From Bacteroidales bacterium (GTDB lineage Bacteria; Bacteroidota; Bacteroidia; Bacteroidales; UBA932), in assembly GCA_017445755.1 (NCBI GenBank), contig JAFSSE010000004.1:1-64000 (forward strand): DNA of 64,000 nt, read 5' to 3'. Under the pieces are notes generated by a model. The model searched no databases. It saw only the letters and a list, made by a program, of their open reading frames with translations, and was not told the DNA's origin. This document shows positions 52,398-60,700 of this stretch, piece by piece. The number at the start of each line of letters is the position of its first letter. Within the stretch, counting starts at the first letter, position 1. The position numbers and the translations under genes are program-made.

Positions 52398-54866
52398 TTA
52401 ATTGTAACGGACGGTAATGGTTCCTATCCGGATCTCGGTGGCCTTATCGGTGAGGGTTCCTTTTTCGATACCGACATTCTCCAGGTATGTCGCCGCAGCG
52501 GTTCCGGGCTTGGTGTCCGTAACCTTGTCGGCAACCTGGACGCGCAGGATGACCTTTTCCTTTCCGAAGCACTCGGCGGGAAGTTTCCTCATGTGGTCCT
52601 TGAAGCCAGGTGTGCTGTCCTGGGAAGTAGTTGTCCACCAGACAATGGAGCGGTTCTTTATCATCTCGCCGACCTGCTTGAAGGTGGCGCCGTTGTCTAC
52701 GGAGTAGAGGAGGTTCCAGTGGGCCGGGGAGTCGAGGGTGGTGTTGCCCATTGCTCCGTGGTTCCAGACAATGCCGAAGACCATGTTGGTCCCGCTGATC
52801 CCTTCGGTAGAGAAGCTGATGTCAAAATAATTGCCGACGTTATTGGTGAAATCCCACCACTTGTGAGTGAGTTTCAGGGCTCCGCTCGGAACGAGTCCGG
52901 CCTGTCCCTTCGTACCGTATTCGTCGGGCATCATCGAGTTGAAATCGGAGGCGGCGGCAGTAGTTGCTCCGTAGACATTGAGGGTTCCTTCTCCGATTTC
53001 CGGGGTGACATTTGCGGCCTTGTCATTCCAGTTCCACTCGACAATCGTCTTCGAGAAGGCGGGATTCTCCATCTCGATGTCGGATTGTTCGATGGCGCGG
53101 ATCTGGTAACGGCCGACTTCGCCGTAACGGACAAGCGTCTCGCTGACGACTACTCCGCGGAAGGTTCCTGAACCCTGTGCGACGACCGGCTCTGCTGAGC
53201 CGCTGCCCCATCCGTAGTTCCCGTAGAAGGTGCCGTTACGGCGCCAGGGGGTGAGGGAGTTTGTCAGCATGTAGATGACGTCGCCGTTCTTGTCACTCAT
53301 CAGCAGAGGGGCGACATCCCACCGGGGAGCGGAACCCGTACCGGAGACAGGGTTGGGGCCCTGCTTGAGGGAGTAACCGTCGGTGCAGTTGGTGTAGCAG
53401 CCGTCCTTGCACATGATTTCGACATCCTGGAGGGATACGAGGGTGAAGACGTCGTCATCGGTCAGGTCGCTGATTTTCTTCTTCTTCGCGGGAACGAGGA
53501 AGGAGTCGGCGACTCCGAGGGTCTCGATGATGCTGTCGGCGGTGAGCCCGCTGAGGGTGTAGCAGGTGACAGGGGAAGTTTCCTTTTCGAGGGTAAGTCC
53601 GTTGACGCTGATCCTGACGCGGGTCCAGCGCTCTGTGACATTGTCCTCGGCCGTGTTGAACTTCAGCTGGAAACCGTACTTTCCGTCAACGCTCTCGATG
53701 TAGGCCGTCTTGTGGGTTTCGGTAATGTCGAACTTGAACTGTGCCGTCTGGGGATTCTGGCAGTTGTTCTCGCTCTCGGCCGAGGAAACGATGTAACCCT
53801 CGATATACTGGAGGGAAGAAATCGTTCCGGGAGTCATGGCGCGGAGCTCCTCGAAGCTGATGGCGGAAGGATAGGCCTTCTGGGTAATGGCGTAGCTCTG
53901 GGATACGGAAGACTCCCCGTTCTGGTAACTGACCTGGACGGTGGCGCTGCGGTCGGCTCCGCTCTCGTTCTTGGAGAGTTTGAACGAAAGGCCGATATCG
54001 GTCAGCTTGACCGCAGAAATCCACTCTGCAGCAGTCTCGGGAATGGTATAGGAGAGGTTGTTCGAGTAGAGATATACGTTGTTCTCAGTTGCAGGAATGA
54101 TGTATTCTCCGCTGAATCCGGCATAGGTACCTGCCGTCTCTCCAAGGACGAGGGCGGCATCGGTGATACCCTGGGTGACCGCCTGGGTAGCGGCAAATAC
54201 GTCACCTGTCGCGTCTTCCACGAATACGCGGATGACTGCCTGACGGACTTCCCCGGTTGCGTTCTCCGCGACGTCGTAGTCGAGTTTGCTCTTGGTGAGT
54301 TTCTTGACCGTAATCCAGGGCGTGATTTTCAGGGTGTCCGGAGTGGCTTCACCGAAAGTGTCGACGCCGAGGGAGGTTCCTTCATTGTCGAAATATTCGG
54401 TAGCAACCTTGAATTCGGACAGTGAATACTGCATATTCGTCGAAATGGGGAGGGTCATGGAGGCACCGGAGCGAAGGAGTGCAACGGCTGCCGAGCCGAA
54501 GCTGACGGAACCTTCCGCCACCTCACCGATCTGGGTGATGCTGATAGTGTCCTTGAGGGCTCCGGCCGAAAGGATGATCCCTACGTTTCGGGAGATTCCG
54601 TAGTTGGCGCTGTAGGAGAGCACAAGGTCGTTGTTCCCTTCTCCTGAGAGTTTGTTGAGGGACGCCCATTCGATATTGCGGGAGAATTCCGCAGTCCAGG
54701 GGCCGTTGGCATAGACAAGGATATGGGTCGAACCGGCTTCCTTCTGAAGGGTCAGTTTGTGGTTGTTGACCGCAAGCGGGAGGTCCAGTTCAAAGGGCTT
54801 GTCGCAGGAGAAGACTGCCACCGCCGCCACAGCTGCAGCGAGGATGGTCCTGAATGTATGTTTCAT
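52398..54866 (-). CDS. BACON-like and DUF5689-domain surface lipoprotein (paralogue)
   Basis: 822 residues from ATG 54866, which gives the lipoprotein signal MKHTFRTILAAAVAAVAVFSC. It has the same order as the next gene downstream, with more Ig-like repeats: BACON-like domains (about 30-110, 115-225 and 230-320, e.g. WASLNKLSGEGNNDLVLSYS), DUF5689 (about 330-600, LQYIEGYIVSSAESENNCQN) and a C-terminal jelly-roll. No catalytic residues were recognised. It follows the SusD gene after 30 bases. Its role is presumably ligand capture at the cell surface. Confidence 0.82.
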   Translation of the reverse strand: MKHTFRTILAAAVAAVAVFSCDKPFELDLPLAVNNHKLTLQKEAGSTHILVYANGPWTAEFSRNIEWASLNKLSGEGNNDLVLSYSANYGISRNVGIILSAGALKDTISITQIGEVAEGSVSFGSAAVALLRSGASMTLPISTNMQYSLSEFKVATEYFDNEGTSLGVDTFGEATPDTLKITPWITVKKLTKSKLDYDVAENATGEVRQAVIRVFVEDATGDVFAATQAVTQGITDAALVLGETAGTYAGFSGEYIIPATENNVYLYSNNLSYTIPETAAEWISAVKLTDIGLSFKLSKNESGADRSATVQVSYQNGESSVSQSYAITQKAYPSAISFEELRAMTPGTISSLQYIEGYIVSSAESENNCQNPQTAQFKFDITETHKTAYIESVDGKYGFQLKFNTAEDNVTERWTRVRISVNGLTLEKETSPVTCYTLSGLTADSIIETLGVADSFLVPAKKKKISDLTDDDVFTLVSLQDVEIMCKDGCYTNCTDGYSLKQGPNPVSGTGSAPRWDVAPLLMSDKNGDVIYMLTNSLTPWRRNGTFYGNYGWGSGSAEPVVAQGSGTFRGVVVSETLVRYGEVGRYQIRAIEQSDIEMENPAFSKTIVEWNWNDKAANVTPEIGEGTLNVYGATTAAASDFNSMMPDEYGTKGQAGLVPSGALKLTHKWWDFTNNVGNYFDISFSTEGISGTNMVFGIVWNHGAMGNTTLDSPAHWNLLYSVDNGATFKQVGEMIKNRSIVWWTTTSQDSTPGFKDHMRKLPAECFGKEKVILRVQVADKVTDTKPGTAAATYLENVGIEKGTLTDKATEIRIGTITVRYN

Positions 54867-54896
54867 GAAATTCTGATGCATGGCCATTCGTTGTTT

Positions 54897-56423
54897 TTAC
54901 AGTCCGTACTTTTCATATTCCTTGTTGTCAAGGTTGTGGTTGAGACCGACCTGGACATCCGGAATCGGATAGTATTCGTGGCACGGCAGGATATTGGTCT
55001 TCAGGGCGGCGTAGTCCGTATAGTCGAGGGTCGCCTGGTACCAGATACCCCAGCGCACGAGGTCGAACTTGCGCTGGAACTCTCCGAAGAGCTCGCGGGC
55101 GCGTTCGTTGCGGATTTCGTCCTGGAGACGGGCGGAGGTGCGGTAGGTGTACTCGCCGATGCCGGCACGTGTCCGGGTCATGTTGAGGTACTCGACCGCC
55201 TTGTCATCCTGTCCGAGTTCGTTGTAGCATTCTGCCATCAGAAGGATGGCGTCGGCGTAACGGAAAACTTTGTAGTTGTTTCCGTCGGAAGTCCCGATCT
55301 GGCCGGGGCACCAGAACTTGGGGCCGCACCAGGGACGGGTGTTCACGCCGCTGAACTCCTTGCCGTCATAGGACCATGCCATGTTGTAGTTCTTGCGGAT
55401 ATCCTTTCCGAGCTTGGTCTGGAGACCCTGGCAGAAGTAAACGTTCGGACGCATGGCGGCCCATGTGGTAACCTGGTCTCCGAGTTCGGGAATCTCGACA
55501 CCGTCGAAGATGGCGGTTCCGCTCTTTCGGGTCGGATAGCAGATGCTGGCGACATTGGAGGTATAGGTGATACCGCCCTGGGTGTAGGTGTGCTGTACTT
55601 CGAAAATCGATTCCGGGGTATTCTTGTTCCGGAACTGGACGTTCTCTACATAGTCATATGCGGAAAGCGGCCCGTAGATATCCTCGAGTTTCTTGAGGGC
55701 GTCGAGGGCTACCGTCCATTCCTTGTTCCATACGGCCATCTTCGCAATCAGCATCCATGCAGCAGCGGCTCCGAGGCGGTTGCCGTCATTGTCGTAGGTG
55801 CGGGTCTGGGGAACTTTCGCGGCGAGGTCCTTCAGGTCGTCGATGCAGGCGTCGCGGGTTGCGGCTGCGCTCATCCTCGGGAGCTGGCCGATCCGGTCCT
55901 GGGTCTCGAGGTCTTCAACGTCGTCGAAGTAGAAGGGGACGTCTCCGAAGAAGCAGGTCAGTGTATAGTAGTAGAATGCGCGGAGCACTTTGGCTTCGAG
56001 GAGCATCTGAAGCCGCTGAGGGGCCTCTGCGTCGATGTTCCCTTCATCATCGATCCAGGCACGGGAATTCTCGATGCCAGGGATGGCGAAGTTACAGCGC
56101 TGGATGCCGGTATAGCACTGCTGCCAGACCGTGGCTCCGTGACGTGGGGTGACGGGTGAAATGTCGAGCCGGGCGTCAAGGGTTCCGGAAGGACAGTATG
56201 CGATATCGCTTACGCATTCCGTCGCGATCAGGTAAGTGTAGTTGTAAAAGTTCTTGATCGGAATGTAGCATCCGTTCACGACTGACTGGCACTCGGCCGG
56301 TTTCCGGAAGAAGTTGTCCGGGGTGGAGAGGGCTGAGAGGTCTTCATCCAGCGAGCAGGAAACGCTCGAGAAGAGGGTGGCGCAGGCAAGTGCGGCTGCT
56401 ATTATGATATTTCTTTTTTTCAT
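54897..56423 (-). CDS. SusD/RagB family nutrient-binding lipoprotein
   Basis: 508 residues. Signal with Cys-23 (ATLFSSVSC). Tetratricopeptide-type helices and the family motifs SLDEDLSALSTPDNFF, EAKVLRAFYYYTL (the ARAFYY motif) and NERARELFGEFQRKFDLVRWG are present. SusD forms the lid of the SusC pore and binds the imported ligand. It follows susC by 18 bases. The binding-site residues do not reveal the ligand. Confidence 0.95.
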   Translation of the reverse strand: MKKRNIIIAAALACATLFSSVSCSLDEDLSALSTPDNFFRKPAECQSVVNGCYIPIKNFYNYTYLIATECVSDIAYCPSGTLDARLDISPVTPRHGATVWQQCYTGIQRCNFAIPGIENSRAWIDDEGNIDAEAPQRLQMLLEAKVLRAFYYYTLTCFFGDVPFYFDDVEDLETQDRIGQLPRMSAAATRDACIDDLKDLAAKVPQTRTYDNDGNRLGAAAAWMLIAKMAVWNKEWTVALDALKKLEDIYGPLSAYDYVENVQFRNKNTPESIFEVQHTYTQGGITYTSNVASICYPTRKSGTAIFDGVEIPELGDQVTTWAAMRPNVYFCQGLQTKLGKDIRKNYNMAWSYDGKEFSGVNTRPWCGPKFWCPGQIGTSDGNNYKVFRYADAILLMAECYNELGQDDKAVEYLNMTRTRAGIGEYTYRTSARLQDEIRNERARELFGEFQRKFDLVRWGIWYQATLDYTDYAALKTNILPCHEYYPIPDVQVGLNHNLDNKEYEKYGL

Positions 56424-56441
56424 ATTCAGGTTCCTCCTTGA

Positions 56442-59400
56442 TTAGTATCTGAGCTGGATGCTGAATGTGACGGTCCTCGCCTTGGGATAGGCGCCGAGGT
56501 CGACGCGCCGCAGGGTGGAGGATGTTCCTTCGGAAGAAACGTCCGGGTCGAAGCCGTTGTAGTTCTTCCAAAGATAGAGGTTGTCTCCGACGCAACTGAG
56601 GGTCAGGTCGCGGAAGAAGCGGCTCTTTTTCTGGAGGTCGAAGGTGTAGGAGATGGAGACGTTCTTGAGCCGGACGAAAGATGCGTCATGGATCATGAAG
56701 TCACTGGGCATGGCGGCGTCGGAGGTACCGGCAGCCCTCGGGATGTCGGAGAGCGGGTTCCTTTCCGGATGCCAGCTGTCAAGCATGTAGCGGTACTGGT
56801 TCGTGAAGCGGGAACCTGCCATGTAGATCTCGGAATAGTTGTAGATCTTTCCGCCGAGGTTGTAGGCGAAGTATACGCCGAGCTTGAGGTTTTTCCAGAA
56901 ATAGAAGGTATTCTGGATACCGCCGTAGATGTACGGATCGGCGTTACCCTGATAGACGAGGTCCTCACGGCTGAGTGACCCGTCATGGTTGATGTCATAG
57001 AAGCGGGCGACTCCGTTTCCTGTCGATGCGGGGGAGGCATAGGTATGGGTGACGGAGTTGCGGGCGCGCTCCTCGTCGCTCTTCCAGACTCCGCCGTACT
57101 TGAAGCCCCAGAGGGCGTTCAGGGGATAACCGGCGACATAACCATACATCATGTAAGGGTTGTTGCCTGGGGCGTTCAGGGCCGAGACGTATTCCTCGCC
57201 GCCGATATCGTCGACCATCTGGTCATTGTGCGAAACAGTGAACGAGGTGGTCCAGCTGAAGTCCTTCTTTTCGATATTGCGGGTTTCCACCGTGAGCTCG
57301 ACGCCGCGGTTGGAGGTCTTTCCGATGTTTACGAACTTGGAGGAGTAACCGACCTGGGTCGGGACCTGGACGCTGAGGAGAAGGTCGTCGGTCTTTGCCT
57401 TGTAGGCCTCGGCGGTAATGCTCACGCGACCCTTGAAGGCGCTGAAGTCTATACCGATGTTATAGGAGGTTGTCTTTTCCCACTTGAGGTTCGGGGAGTC
57501 GAGACGGCTGCGGTAGAAGGCAACCGGCTGGGAACCGTCGAAGAGGTAGCCGGTCGTCGTGGACGACAGGGTCGCGTGGGAACGGTAGGCGCTGATGGCG
57601 TCGTTGCCGGAGGTACCGGCGCTCAGACGTAGCGCGAGCTCGTCCAGCCAAGGGGCGTTGATCCAGGGCTCATTGGAGATGTTCCACTTGAATGCCGCTG
57701 AAGGGAAGGTCGCATACTTGTTGTTTTCCGCGAAGTTCGAGGCACCGTCCCGGCGGATTGTCGCAGTGAGGTAGAACCGTGAATCGTAGTTGTAGTTGAG
57801 GCGGCCGAAGAATGAGAACTTCGACTTCTCCGAAAGGGCGGTGGAAACCTCATAGGTCTCCTTGTCAAGGACGGCGTTCATGTTGTTCCACATGACTTCG
57901 TCATCCATGTAACCCTTGCCGGAGACCTCAAGGTCATGGGAAGTGAAGCTGTAGGCGGAGAGTCCGGCCATTGCCTCGAAGCTGTTCTTCCCGGTCTTGA
58001 ACTTGTACGTGGCGGTGTTTTCGCTCGAGAGCGAATGCTCGTCCCACTCATAGCGGTAGGCCTGTCCTCCTTCGTTTTCCGCCTTTGCCGGGAGGGAACC
58101 CGGGAGGTAGCGGTAGGTGTGCCTCTGGTAGAGGTAGTAACCGAAGGTGCTCTTGATTTCAAGTCCCTTGATGGGGGTCAGGGTCGCCGTGAAATTGTGG
58201 TTCGAGGTATGGCGCTCAAGATAGTGGGTGTTCAGGTCGATGAGGGCGGCAGGGGTGTTGATGAGACCGCCGCCATAGTAGAGTTCGTTGACAGTGTCCT
58301 GGGGCTTCATGAGCGGGTTGAGGTACATTGCGCCGGTGCTCCATGAGGTACCTCCGATGGTGACCTTGTTCTGGTCGTTGTGGCGCCAGGTGTACTGGCC
58401 GCTGTAACCGACTTTCAGCCAGGGGAAGAGTTCCCGGTCAAGGGAGATACGTCCGGTGAAACGCTGCTGTCCGCTGTCCTTGATGATACCCTGGGTGTCA
58501 TTGTATGAGAAGGAAGTATAATAGGTATGCTTTCCTTCTGTTCCGGTCATCGACAGGGCATAGTTCTGGGTGATGGCGGTACGGGTGACCTGCTTGATCC
58601 AGTCGGTGCCTTCGCCTGCTCCGAGAGGGTTCTTGTAGGCATTTCCGGAGAGCGGGGTGTCCGTTCCGACGTCCGGATGGTTCTCGTCATTGCCGAAGTA
58701 GGCCATATCGTTGCGGAAGATCTGGAACTCGGTGGCATTCATCAGGTCGAGTCCCTTCGGGAGGTGGGCGACGCCGAGGTCTGCCTTGAAGGAGATGTTC
58801 GGCTTGCCGGAGCGGCCGGAGCCCTTCTTCGTGGTGATGATGATAACGCCGTTGGATCCGCGGGAACCGTAGATGGCCACCGAGGAGGCGTCCTTCAGGA
58901 CGGAGATGCTTGCGATATCGTCGGCGTTGAGGTCGTTCAGGTCATGGATTGCATCGATGATGCCGTCTACGACATAAAGCGGCTCATTGGATGCCGTAAT
59001 CGAACGGGTACCGCGGATACGTACCGAGGTCGTGGCTCCCGGGGCACCGGAGGTGGACATGAAGTCCGCGCCGGCGATACGGCCCTGGAGGGCGTTGTCG
59101 ATAGACAGGACGTGGGCGTTTTCGATATCGTTCATCTTGACGTTCGTAACGGAACCGGTCAGGTCCTGCTTGCGGACCGAGCCGTATCCGATGACCACGA
59201 CGTCATCGAGGAGATTCTCGTCTTCAACGAGCTGGACGATGAATTTCGTCCTGCGGCCGTCGATGCGGAAGGTCTGGGTTATGTAACCCATGTAGAGGAT
59301 TTCAATGGTGTTTCCCTTGGAGACGCGGAGAGAGAAGTCACCCTTCTCGTCGGTAATCGTTCCTCGGGTCGTCCCTTCGACGCGGATGGTTGCGCCTGTG

Positions 59401-59540
59401 AGCGGCTGTTCCTCCTCGTCCAGTACGGTACCGGAGATGGAGATGGTTTCCTGTCCATAGAGCGGAAGGGCGGCTGCTCCAAGAAGCAGCAGGCAGAGGG
59501 CTGCAAGCCCGGCTACCCATGATTTTATTGTCTTTTGCAT
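56442..59540 (-). CDS. SusC/RagA family TonB-linked outer-membrane transporter
   Basis: 1032 residues. A signal peptide is followed by a carboxypeptidase-D-like domain (ISISGTVLDEEEQPLTGATI), the plug with VVVIGYGSVRKQDLTGSV and SVAIYGSRGSNGVIIITTKKG, and a 22-strand barrel ending in SIQLRY. It imports ligand delivered by SusD using the proton motive force through TonB. No STN (anti-sigma signalling) domain is present, so it is not coupled to an ECF sigma factor. It is the third gene of the operon, 12 bases after the BACON-like gene. Confidence 0.96.
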   Translation of the reverse strand: MQKTIKSWVAGLAALCLLLLGAAALPLYGQETISISGTVLDEEEQPLTGATIRVEGTTRGTITDEKGDFSLRVSKGNTIEILYMGYITQTFRIDGRRTKFIVQLVEDENLLDDVVVIGYGSVRKQDLTGSVTNVKMNDIENAHVLSIDNALQGRIAGADFMSTSGAPGATTSVRIRGTRSITASNEPLYVVDGIIDAIHDLNDLNADDIASISVLKDASSVAIYGSRGSNGVIIITTKKGSGRSGKPNISFKADLGVAHLPKGLDLMNATEFQIFRNDMAYFGNDENHPDVGTDTPLSGNAYKNPLGAGEGTDWIKQVTRTAITQNYALSMTGTEGKHTYYTSFSYNDTQGIIKDSGQQRFTGRISLDRELFPWLKVGYSGQYTWRHNDQNKVTIGGTSWSTGAMYLNPLMKPQDTVNELYYGGGLINTPAALIDLNTHYLERHTSNHNFTATLTPIKGLEIKSTFGYYLYQRHTYRYLPGSLPAKAENEGGQAYRYEWDEHSLSSENTATYKFKTGKNSFEAMAGLSAYSFTSHDLEVSGKGYMDDEVMWNNMNAVLDKETYEVSTALSEKSKFSFFGRLNYNYDSRFYLTATIRRDGASNFAENNKYATFPSAAFKWNISNEPWINAPWLDELALRLSAGTSGNDAISAYRSHATLSSTTTGYLFDGSQPVAFYRSRLDSPNLKWEKTTSYNIGIDFSAFKGRVSITAEAYKAKTDDLLLSVQVPTQVGYSSKFVNIGKTSNRGVELTVETRNIEKKDFSWTTSFTVSHNDQMVDDIGGEEYVSALNAPGNNPYMMYGYVAGYPLNALWGFKYGGVWKSDEERARNSVTHTYASPASTGNGVARFYDINHDGSLSREDLVYQGNADPYIYGGIQNTFYFWKNLKLGVYFAYNLGGKIYNYSEIYMAGSRFTNQYRYMLDSWHPERNPLSDIPRAAGTSDAAMPSDFMIHDASFVRLKNVSISYTFDLQKKSRFFRDLTLSCVGDNLYLWKNYNGFDPDVSSEGTSSTLRRVDLGAYPKARTVTFSIQLRY

Positions 59541-59552
59541 CTATGTACGTTT

Positions 59553-60677
59553 TTACTGGTTGGAGCTTTCCTCAGTCTGGGCGCCGAGCAGTTTGTCGGC
59601 TCCATTACCGCCGTTGAGCACCCAGAGGTCCTCGTCTGCGTAGGTCTTTGTGACAGCGATGCGGCGGATGTAGACATTGTCGATGAATACGCGGTTAGGC
59701 GTTCCGGCAGCGCCGCTCATGTCCCCGGCCGTGAAGCGGATCCGGGTGTTGCCGCTGAGCGGGCTGGCGGCAGTGCTTTCGAGTCCGATGAGGAAATCGC
59801 TTCCGTTCCACATGGAATTCGGGAAGCTCTCGTCATTCATGTCATAATAAGGAAGATCGATGTCGAGACGCGTTGCGGTCGTATTGTCCGTTCCGCGGAG
59901 GACACCGCCTCCGATGATTTCGACGCTCAGCTTGTTCGCGTCCTTGTTCCCTTCGAGGTCGGTATAGGCGACGGCGCGGAAGGAAAGGACGGCGAGAGAG
60001 TCGGAGACCATGTCGTTGACATACGGTGTCAGCAGGTCGGCTCCGTGGCCGGCGGCGTCACCGAGAAGCAGATAGCCGTTCTTACCGTAAAGATAAGGGC
60101 CGTCTGTACCTTCGATCTTCGTGGATCCCCAGCCGCGGTCGAGGTTGGTCTGGGACCATGAGGAGAAGGCCGTCCCGTCATCCCTCCTGGGGTCTGAGGA
60201 ACCGTACTTGCTCCAGGAGAAGTCGCTGCTCAGCCGGGCGTAAAGTCCCTGGTGGACAGTGACGAACGTGCCGAGCATGTTCTCCGGCGAGGTCAGCATG
60301 AGCGTTCCGGTCCTTCTGGTGTAATAGGCGTAAGTGCTTCGCGGAGAAACCTGAAGGGTGACGACGTAGTTGCCGCCTCCGTTGTCCTTTACGTCCTTTA
60401 CCGAAGCCCAGGGGCTAGACGCATCGTCCTGCCATGCCGCCGAGAATTCGACGTTCGACTTGACATAGAAACTGAATTCCCCTCCGAGGACGCCTACGCT
60501 GTAGGTCGTCAGCGGTTCCTCCTGGTCCTGGGTCTGGAATACCTGGATGAATTCTTTCCGCTCTGCGTTCGGATCGTTCCTGTCGCAGGAGGAAACATTC
60601 ACCAGGACGCCCAGAAGTCCCATTCCGGCGAAGAAGCCGGAGAGGTTCATCAGAGTGCGTTTGATAGGGTTGAACAT
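59553..60677 (-). CDS. BACON-like surface lipoprotein
   Basis: 374 residues. The N-terminus carries a hydrophobic signal ending NVSSC (Cys-31). A BACON-like domain (about 50-140, with GVLGGEFSFYVKSNVEFSA and WASVKDVKDNGGGNYVVTL) precedes a 200-residue beta-sandwich (STKIEGTDGPYLYGKNGYLL). It resembles small SusE-type binding proteins. It lies between the hydrolase gene and susC, so it may be the first ligand-capture subunit. No catalytic residues were recognised. Confidence 0.8.
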   Translation of the reverse strand: MFNPIKRTLMNLSGFFAGMGLLGVLVNVSSCDRNDPNAERKEFIQVFQTQDQEEPLTTYSVGVLGGEFSFYVKSNVEFSAAWQDDASSPWASVKDVKDNGGGNYVVTLQVSPRSTYAYYTRRTGTLMLTSPENMLGTFVTVHQGLYARLSSDFSWSKYGSSDPRRDDGTAFSSWSQTNLDRGWGSTKIEGTDGPYLYGKNGYLLLGDAAGHGADLLTPYVNDMVSDSLAVLSFRAVAYTDLEGNKDANKLSVEIIGGGVLRGTDNTTATRLDIDLPYYDMNDESFPNSMWNGSDFLIGLESTAASPLSGNTRIRFTAGDMSGAAGTPNRVFIDNVYIRRIAVTKTYADEDLWVLNGGNGADKLLGAQTEESSNQ

Positions 60678-60700
60678 GGTTGATTATGAATAATGGTTAA